This document shows positions 58,735 to 64,000 of a stretch of 64,000 nt of DNA, piece after piece. A program made the position numbers and the translations under genes. The stretch covers positions 24,640 to 88,639 of the forward strand of contig NZ_JACBYP010000022.1 of assembly GCF_018982965.1 (NCBI RefSeq), given 5' to 3'. Under the pieces are notes generated by a model, which saw only the letters and a list, made by a program, of their open reading frames with translations, did not search any database and was not told where the DNA came from. How positions within the stretch are numbered: the first letter of the stretch is position 1; the number at the start of each line of letters is the position of its first letter. The DNA is from Streptomyces mayonensis. Lineage in GTDB: Bacteria; Actinomycetota; Actinomycetes; Streptomycetales; Streptomycetaceae.

Positions 58735-59598
58735 TCAGGCGGGATGCCGGCCGACGGGATCGATGCGGAGCCGGCCGGTGCGGGGATCCACGCCGACCTC
58801 GACCCGGATGTCGTACACCTCGCCGATGTTCTCGGCGGTGAGGACATCGGCGGGCGCGCCCGCCGCGTGCACGTGGCCGGAGCGCATCAGGACCAGCGTG
58901 TCCGCGACCCGGGACGCCTGGTCGAGGTCGTGCAGCACGATCCCGACCGCGATGCCGTGGTCCTCGACGAGGTCGCGCACCAGGTCGAGGGTTTCGATCT
59001 GGTAGCGCAGGTCCAGGTGGTTGGTCGGTTCGTCGAGCAGGACGACGCCGGTGTCCTGGGCCAGGCAGGCGGCGAGCCAGACACGCTGCAGCTCGCCGCC
59101 GGAGAGTTCCCCGACGAGGCGGCCGGCCATGTCCCGTACGCCGGTGATCCCCATGGCCCGGTCGACGGCGGTGCGGTCCTCGGTGGCCGGTCCTGCGAAG
59201 CCACGGCGGTAGGGGTGGCGGCCGAACGCCACGACCTCCTCGACGGTCAGTCCCTGGGGCGCGGGCCGCGACTGGGAGAACAGCGTGACCTCACGGGCGA
59301 ACTGGCGGGCGCTGAGCAGAGCCGTGTCGCGCTCGGGCCGGCCGTCGGGGGCACCGAGCGTCACTCGGCCGCCGTCCACCCGGTGCAGTCGGGAGAGTGC
59401 GCGCAGGAGTGTGGACTTCCCGCTGCCGTTCGGCCCCACCAGGGCGGTCACCCGTCCGGGCGCCAGGTCGATCGAGACGCCGTGGACGACCGCCCGGCCG
59501 TCGTACCGCAGCACCAGGTCGTACCCGTTGAGGGCGGCGGACGGTGCGGCGGGGTCGGCAGGCGGGCGAGCGGCGCGCCGAAGGGGGCGTAGGAACAT
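58735..59598 (-). CDS. Ferric-siderophore ABC transporter ATPase
   Basis: A 287-residue FecE-like ATPase: Walker A 'GPNGSGKST' (residues 55-63), Q-loop in 'LFSQSRPAPQG', ABC signature 'LSGGELQRVW', Walker B 'GVVLLDEPTNHLD' and the H-loop in 'VLHDLDQASR'. It energises the fused permease. The order ATPase, binding protein, permease, C39 protein runs leftward. No ribosome site is obvious at the ATG at 59598. A degenerate iron-box-like sequence lies upstream at 59709-59727. Confidence 0.93.
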   Translation of the reverse strand: MFLRPLRRAARPPADPAAPSAALNGYDLVLRYDGRAVVHGVSIDLAPGRVTALVGPNGSGKSTLLRALSRLHRVDGGRVTLGAPDGRPERDTALLSARQFAREVTLFSQSRPAPQGLTVEEVVAFGRHPYRRGFAGPATEDRTAVDRAMGITGVRDMAGRLVGELSGGELQRVWLAACLAQDTGVVLLDEPTNHLDLRYQIETLDLVRDLVEDHGIAVGIVLHDLDQASRVADTLVLMRSGHVHAAGAPADVLTAENIGEVYDIRVEVGVDPRTGRLRIDPVGRHPA

Positions 59599-59708
59599 CG
59601 ATGAGTCCGGGGTGGGGAGAGGGGCGGGGACTGCGGCACCCTCCGTCCGGTTTCACCGGGCGCGCCGCGTGCTCCTCCGCGCGCGGGCAGCCCCGTTCAC
59701 GTCGAGCA

Positions 59709-59727
59709 ACAACTAAGGGTTACCTAA
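59709..59727. promoter_or_regulatory. Degenerate iron-box candidate upstream of the siderophore ATPase gene
   Basis: ACAACTAAGGGTTACCTAA matches the DmdR1/IdeR consensus TTAGGTTAGGCTAACCTAA at about 12 of 19 positions, with the right half (TxACCTAA) well kept. An AT-rich TATAGC word lies beside it on the minus strand. Iron-dependent repression would be expected for these genes. Confidence 0.4.
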
Positions 59728-59764
59728 CTCCGAGAAGGCTATATTCCGCTCGTCGGGTCCACAA

Positions 59765-60706
59765 TCAGGAGTTCTCGACACGCGATACGGGATTCGGGAC
59801 ATCCCCGGAGCCGTAGGCGGCGCCGAGGAACGCGCCGGGCGTGCTGCCCATGACCCGCCGGAAGGCGGCGATGAACGAGCTGGGCTGTGCGTAGCCGAGC
59901 ACCTCGGAGACCGTCGTCACCTCGAAGCCCTCGGAGAGGAGGGTCAGCGCCCGGTGCACCCGGAGCATCTGGCGCCACTGTGCGAAGGAGAGACCCGTCG
60001 CCCGCCGGAACGCGCGGGTGATGGTGCGGTCGCTGATCCCCAGCCGCAGGGCCCACTCCTCCAGCGAACGGCAGTCGGCGGGATCATCCAGCAGGGCTTC
60101 GGCGATCGCGTCGATCCGGGTGTCGTTGGGCAGTTGCAGCGCGAACTGGCGCTCGGCCGGCCGGAGTACGTCGAACACGACCGCCTCCGCCCGTGCCCGG
60201 GCAGCCGGGTCGAGATCCGTACGGGCCAGATGGGTCAGCAGGGACTCGAGCAACGGCGTCATCGCGATCGCCTTCGGTTCCCCGAACGCGAACGGCATGC
60301 GGTCGGGAGCGAAGAAGGCGTCGTGGAAGCGCGCCCCGGCCGTGGCCCGGCCCCCGTGCACCACTCCGGCGGGCATCCACAGCCCGTACCCCTCGGACAC
60401 GGTGAAGACCCGGTCCGCCACGCGTGACGTCAGCGTTCCCCCGCGTACCCAGACCAGCTCGTGCGAGGGGTGCGAGTGCGGTGCCCACTCGGTCGGGACG
60501 CGGGGAATCCGGAACCCGGCGGTGATGACGAACGGGGCAGTCGCCCGTTCCGGAAGCGCCACCGTCCGGCGCACCACGGTGCCCGCCTCGCGTCGCCACG
60601 TCCCGGGGCTCGCCTCACCACGGGACGGTCGAACCATGCGGGCGAGTCCATCCGGGGCCGGGGCGGGCCCGTCCGGTACGGCGTCGCGGTCGCGGCCGCC
60701 TCCCAT
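59765..60706 (-). CDS. AraC-family transcriptional regulator
   Basis: A 313-residue regulator: an N-terminal cupin-like sensing domain ('WAPHSHPSHELVWVRGG', 'GYGLWMPAGVVHGG') and a C-terminal double helix-turn-helix ('SLEEWALRLGISDRTITRAF', 'TVSEVLGYAQPSSFIAAFRR'). This RcsA/YbtA-like group often activates siderophore genes. The ATG at 60706 shares its base with the stop of the DUF2470 gene, so both are under the upstream iron box. An internal ATG at 60636 is an alternative start because neither has a strong ribosome site. Confidence 0.83.
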   Translation of the reverse strand: MGGGRDRDAVPDGPAPAPDGLARMVRPSRGEASPGTWRREAGTVVRRTVALPERATAPFVITAGFRIPRVPTEWAPHSHPSHELVWVRGGTLTSRVADRVFTVSEGYGLWMPAGVVHGGRATAGARFHDAFFAPDRMPFAFGEPKAIAMTPLLESLLTHLARTDLDPAARARAEAVVFDVLRPAERQFALQLPNDTRIDAIAEALLDDPADCRSLEEWALRLGISDRTITRAFRRATGLSFAQWRQMLRVHRALTLLSEGFEVTTVSEVLGYAQPSSFIAAFRRVMGSTPGAFLGAAYGSGDVPNPVSRVENS

Positions 60707-61410
60707 CAGGTCAGCAGGTGCCGCGTGTGGGAGAGGCGGCGGGACGCGGCCAGCAGGGCGTGAATCTGCGGGCCGACGTGGTCGATGTGGCGCACGGTCT
60801 TGTGGAAGGGCAGCCGGACGTCGCGGTGGCCCGTCGCGTGTTCGAGCCGCAGCGTCAGTCCGTGGCGGTCGATGCCCACCGGGACCACCCGCCGCACCGC
60901 CCTGCCCGGCAGGGGGTGCACCAGGCGCAGGAGCAGGGGGACGAGTTCGGGGTGGTCGTCGACGAGGTGGGTGAGCAGGCCCGCCTCGCTGGTCGCCAGG
61001 GGGTCGAGGTCGGCCGCCTCGAGTTCCGCGAGGGACACGAAGGTACGCCCGGAGGCGTCCTCGAGAACGCACTGGCCGAACTCCATGCAGGTGCTCTCGG
61101 CGGAGTCCGGGTCGTACGGCGCGGCCAGCAGCCCGGTCAGGGTGACGCGGGCGCGCAGGCGGTCGCGTACGGGGGTCGGGGCGATGTCGGTGAGTTCCAG
61201 CCGGACCGGCACCCGCCCGGCCGGCGGGGCACCGCGCCCCTCGAACGGGGCGTGCAGATGGACGTGGCCCATCACCCCGGAGCCGTCGAGGTGCTGGACC
61301 TCGGTGTGCCGCCCGTCGGTGACCACGGTCATCGAGTGGGCGGCGGCCAGGACCGAACGGGCGCGTTCGGCGACTGTCGGCGTGTCTCCGTGCACGGGGG
61401 TGCGACGCAT
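60706..61410 (-). CDS. DUF2470 protein, heme/iron utilisation-related
   Basis: A 234-residue soluble protein. The C-terminal half ('HLVDDHPELVPLLLRLVHPL', 'GIDRHGLTLRL', 'VRLPFHKTVRHIDHVGPQIH') matches DUF2470, the domain linked to heme-oxygenase-like split-barrel proteins; the N-terminal half ('MTVVTDGRHTEVQHLDG') resembles that flavin/heme barrel. It sits directly behind a near-consensus iron box and overlaps the AraC gene by one base, so it should be made under iron limitation. Precise function unknown. ATG at 61410 follows GGGAGGACG. Confidence 0.83.
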   Translation of the reverse strand: MRRTPVHGDTPTVAERARSVLAAAHSMTVVTDGRHTEVQHLDGSGVMGHVHLHAPFEGRGAPPAGRVPVRLELTDIAPTPVRDRLRARVTLTGLLAAPYDPDSAESTCMEFGQCVLEDASGRTFVSLAELEAADLDPLATSEAGLLTHLVDDHPELVPLLLRLVHPLPGRAVRRVVPVGIDRHGLTLRLEHATGHRDVRLPFHKTVRHIDHVGPQIHALLAASRRLSHTRHLLT

Positions 61411-61436
61411 CCGACGTCCTCCCGGAGGTCAGTGGG

Positions 61437-61455
61437 TTAGGTTTGCCTAACCTAA
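61437..61455. promoter_or_regulatory. Iron box (DmdR1/IdeR-type operator)
   Basis: TTAGGTTTGCCTAACCTAA matches the 19-base consensus TTAGGTTAGGCTAACCTAA at 17 positions. It lies 27 bases upstream of the DUF2470 start and therefore predicts iron repression of the DUF2470-araC operon. Confidence 0.88.
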
Positions 61456-61806
61456 CCCATCTGGCTCTCGTTGTCAGGCCGGGAACGCCGGCGCGACGCG
61501 AAAGGCACGGGCGCCCGTCGCCGTCCGTCCGGGAAGCACGGACGTCGGCGATCCCCATGGCGTTCTCCACGTGACCTTCGGTGCCGCAAGGTCGATACTG
61601 CCGACAGCGACACTCCGGCCGAGATCCTTCGGACCGTCCGCACCACCGCCCGACCCGTCACCAAAGTCAGCACCACGTCAGCGTCAGCACCGTCGAAGCT
61701 CGCTCCGGACCGTCCCGGAACGCCAGGATCAGGAACCGCTCGCCCCACTGTGACCAGCGCATCCGCAGGTCCCGGACTCGCCCGACGCCCTTCCCAGGAG
61801 GTACCC
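61456..61806. other. Intergenic region before dhaK
   Basis: These 351 bases between the iron box and dhaK contain no supported gene. The word GTCAGCAC recurs at 61667 and 61684. The dhaK promoter must be here but no convincing -35/-10 pair was found; only the AGGAGGT ribosome site just before 61807 is plain. Confidence 0.5.
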
Positions 61807-62799
61807 ATGAGGATGCTCATCAACGTTCCCGAGACCGTCGTCGCGGATGCGTTGCGCGGTATGGCCGCCGCACACCCCGAGCTGACGGTGGACGTCGAGA
61901 ACAGGGTGGTCGTGCGGGGTGACGCGCCCGTGGCGGGGCAGGTGGCCCTGGTGTCGGGCGGCGGTTCCGGGCACGAGCCCCTGCACGGCGGGTTCGTGGG
62001 GCCCGGGATGCTGGCGGCGGCCTGTCCCGGTGAGGTGTTCACCTCCCCGGTGCCGGACCAGATGGTGCGGGCGGCGGCGGCCGTGGACAGCGGGGCCGGG
62101 GTACTGTTCGTCGTCAAGAACTACACCGGTGACGTGCTCAACTTCGACATGGCCGCCGAACTGGCCGAGGACGAGGGCATCCGGGTCGCGAAGGTCCTGG
62201 TCAACGACGACGTGGCGGTCACCGACAGCCTCTACACGGCCGGCCGGCGCGGGACGGGCGCGACGCTGTTCGTCGAGAAGATCGCCGGCGCCGCGGCGCG
62301 GGAGGGGCGTCCGCTGGAGCAGGTCGAGGCGCTCGCCCGCCGGGTCAACGAGAGTTCCCGCAGTTTCGGCGTCGCGCTCAGTGCCGTCACCACGCCCGCC
62401 AAGGGCAGTCCCACCTTCGACCTGCCCGCCGGGGAGCTGGAGCTGGGCATCGGCATCCACGGGGAGCCCGGCCGGGAGCGGCGTCCCATGATGACCTCGG
62501 GCGAGATCGCCGAGGCCGCCGTGGACGCCGTCCTGACGGACCTCGCCCCGCGCAACCCGGTGCTGGTCCTGGTCAACGGCATGGGAGCGACGCCGCTCCT
62601 CGAGCTGTACGGGTTCAACGCGGAGGTGCAGCGCGTGCTCGGCGAGCGCGGTGTCGCCGTCGCCCGCACCCTCGTCGGCAACTACGTCACCTCGCTGGAC
62701 ATGGCGGGTGCCTCGGTCACGCTCTGCGAGATCGACGAGGAGCTGCTCGGGCTGTGGGACGCGCCGGTCCGGACGCCGGGACTGCGGTGGGGCATGTGA
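61807..62799 (+). CDS. dhaK: Dihydroxyacetone kinase subunit DhaK
   Basis: A 330-residue substrate-binding subunit of PTS-dependent dihydroxyacetone kinase. 'ALVSGGGSGHEPLHGGFVG' and 'KNYTGDVLNFDMA' line the active site, and His218 in 'GIGIHGEPG' binds dihydroxyacetone covalently as a hemiaminal. First gene of dhaK-dhaL-dhaM. Its length matches the PTS-type (not ATP-type) DhaK. ATG at 61807 follows AGGAGGT. Confidence 0.95.
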   Translation: MRMLINVPETVVADALRGMAAAHPELTVDVENRVVVRGDAPVAGQVALVSGGGSGHEPLHGGFVGPGMLAAACPGEVFTSPVPDQMVRAAAAVDSGAGVLFVVKNYTGDVLNFDMAAELAEDEGIRVAKVLVNDDVAVTDSLYTAGRRGTGATLFVEKIAGAAAREGRPLEQVEALARRVNESSRSFGVALSAVTTPAKGSPTFDLPAGELELGIGIHGEPGRERRPMMTSGEIAEAAVDAVLTDLAPRNPVLVLVNGMGATPLLELYGFNAEVQRVLGERGVAVARTLVGNYVTSLDMAGASVTLCEIDEELLGLWDAPVRTPGLRWGM

Positions 62800-62852
62800 G
62801 GGCCGTGGACGGGGAGGGAAACGCCGACATACCTACCAGGCAAGGAGATCCC

Positions 62853-63452
62853 GTGCTCGACGCCGACTTCTTCCGCCGCTGGATGACGGCGGCCGCCGCT
62901 TCGGTCGACCGTGAGGCGGACCGGCTCACCGCCCTCGACTCGCCGATCGGCGACGCCGACCACGGCAGCAACCTCCAGCGGGGTTTCGCCGCCGTGGCCG
63001 CCACGCTGGAGAAGGAGGCACCCGGCACCCCCGGCGCGGTCCTGGTCCTCGCCGGGCGGCAGCTCATCTCCACGGTCGGCGGTGCCTCGGGACCGCTGTA
63101 CGGGACGCTCCTGCGCCGTACCGGCAAGGCGCTCGGTGACGGCGCGGAGGTGAGCAGGGAGCAGCTGGCCGAGGCGTTGCGGACGGGTGTGGACGCCGTC
63201 CGGACGCTCGGCGGTGCCGCTCCCGGCGACAAGACGATGATCGACGCGCTCGTGCCGGCCGTGGACGCGCTCGGCGACTCCTTCGCAGCGGCGCGCGCGG
63301 CGGCCGGGGAAGGAGCCGCCGCGACCACGCCGTTGCAGGCCCGCAAGGGCAGGGCGAGCTACCTCGGCGAGCGCAGCATCGGGCACCAGGACCCCGGGGC
63401 CACATCGGCGGCCCTGCTCGTCGCCGCGTTGGAGGAGGCTGCCGGTGAGTGA
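62853..63452 (+). CDS. dhaL: Dihydroxyacetone kinase ADP-binding subunit DhaL
   Basis: A 199-residue helical-barrel subunit that holds ADP and passes phosphate to dihydroxyacetone. 'SPIGDADHGSNLQRG' carries the Mg-binding Asp residues (Asp34, Asp36) and His37, and 'GGASGPLYGTLL' and 'PGDKTMIDALVP' bind the nucleotide. GTG start at 62853 follows AAGGAG. It lies 53 bases after dhaK and overlaps dhaM by eight bases. Confidence 0.95.
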   Translation: MLDADFFRRWMTAAAASVDREADRLTALDSPIGDADHGSNLQRGFAAVAATLEKEAPGTPGAVLVLAGRQLISTVGGASGPLYGTLLRRTGKALGDGAEVSREQLAEALRTGVDAVRTLGGAAPGDKTMIDALVPAVDALGDSFAAARAAAGEGAAATTPLQARKGRASYLGERSIGHQDPGATSAALLVAALEEAAGE

Positions 63453-63855
63453 CGGGAAGCTGGTCGGGATCGTGCTGGTGTCGCACAGTGCCGAGGTCGC
63501 CGCGTCCGTGGCGGAGCTGGCGAAGGCGCTGTCGGGCGGTGGCGGGGCGGTGCCCGTCGCCCCGGCGGGCGGGACGGCGTCCGGCGAGTTCGGCACCAGC
63601 GCCGAACTGGTGGCCCGGGCCGCGGCGTCCGTGGACCGGGGCGCGGGTGTCGCGGTCCTCACCGACCTGGGCAGTGCCGTGCTGACCGTCAAGGCGCTGC
63701 TCGCCGAGGGGGACGAACTGCCGGAGCCCACCCGTCTGGTGGACGCGCCCTTCGTCGAGGGAGCGGTGGCCGCGGTCGTCACGGCCTCGACCGGTGCCGA
63801 CCTCGCGGCGGTGGAGGCGGCGGCCGCGGAGGCGTACTCCTACCGGAAGGTCTGA
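63445..63855 (+). CDS. dhaM: Minimal DhaM phosphotransfer subunit (EIIA-Man fold)
   Basis: A 136-residue protein carrying only the EIIA-mannose-type domain, with phosphorylatable His14 in 'VLVSHSAEVA' and 'VLTDLGSAVLTVKALL' downstream. E. coli DhaM is about 470 residues because HPr and EI-like domains are fused to it; here those are absent, so the protein must receive phosphate from the general PTS HPr, as in other Gram-positives. GTG at 63445 lies within the end of dhaL, with GGAGGAGG before it. The remaining 145 bases of the window hold no gene. Confidence 0.93.
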   Translation: MSDGKLVGIVLVSHSAEVAASVAELAKALSGGGGAVPVAPAGGTASGEFGTSAELVARAAASVDRGAGVAVLTDLGSAVLTVKALLAEGDELPEPTRLVDAPFVEGAVAAVVTASTGADLAAVEAAAAEAYSYRKV

Positions 63856-64000
63856 CGCGCGTCCGGGGCCCGGTTCCGGTTCCTCACGGGCGCCGGGTGT
63901 GGCAGTACCGCGCCCGGGGCGCCCGCGAGGCGGGGGGTCCGCCCGGGACCGCCGGTCGGCGGATGCGGCCGCCGCCGCGGCGGCGGGGGCGGGATGGGGG

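Noticed and set aside
63856..64000. A possible gene start at the right edge
   Set aside because: The last 145 bases show no ribosome site with a supported coding frame.

Overview
The window is a stretch of Streptomyces chromosome. The evidence is uniformly very high GC, codons ending in G or C, GTG and TTG starts with GGAGG-type ribosome sites, a single leucine TTA codon in 64 kb, and typical actinomycete families (NsdB-like regulator, DUF397, SpoIIE-like phosphatase, DUF6479, DhaKLM, DmdR-type iron box). From memory, the gene content and order resemble the right-arm NsdB region of S. coelicolor; this could not be checked here. No rRNA, tRNA, CRISPR array, insertion sequence or prophage gene was seen.

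Layout. 1-7196: myo-inositol catabolism. A leftward lipoprotein/permease uptake pair (cut by the window edge) diverges from iolC, a TTG-started aldolase-like gene, iolB, iolD and a GntR/UTRA regulator. The shared promoter has near-perfect inverted arms, each containing a -35 hexamer. An inositol-dehydrogenase-like gene lies 5 kb further on. 7353-21901: a mixed set made up of a HEPN-like membrane protein, a secreted tripeptidyl-aminopeptidase-type hydrolase, a baeRF3 protein, a PAS plus degenerate SpoIIE phosphatase protein, an NsdB-like regulator, an APH-like kinase with a TTA codon, a secreted amidase, a tandem universal stress protein and an orphan DUF397 gene. 22057-29561: acyl-CoA ligase, DUF2795, a phytoene-desaturase-like flavoprotein, a Ser/Thr kinase fused to TPRs, a 12-cysteine copper-bundle protein, ChaB and DUF6479 proteins.

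29684-36722: an orphan respiratory island (cytochrome b, CtaD, CtaF without QcrA/QcrC/CtaC/CtaE), a zinc-ribbon protein, TerC, and an SPFH/NfeD pair. Three genes here (DUF6479, cytochrome b, ctaD) have the stress-sigma (SigB-type) consensus about 10 nt before a start codon that lacks a ribosome site. 36947-43586: a serine hydrolase; a tetR/SDR divergent pair beside a Baeyer-Villiger monooxygenase; an SMP-30-like lipoprotein; and a second TetR. 44534-54199: a ROK regulator and a sugar ABC importer with GH38 alpha-mannosidase and GH2 glycosidase, which fits a mannosyl-glycan (N-glycan-like) utilisation locus. 54212-61410: ferric-siderophore import (ATPase, binding protein, fused double permease), a C39-like peptidase, and an AraC/DUF2470 operon behind a 17/19 iron box. 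61807-63855: dihydroxyacetone kinase DhaKLM with a minimal DhaM.

The genes read mainly as scavenging and stress functions: inositol, glycan and dihydroxyacetone use, iron uptake, ketone oxidation, and a stress-linked respiratory branch.
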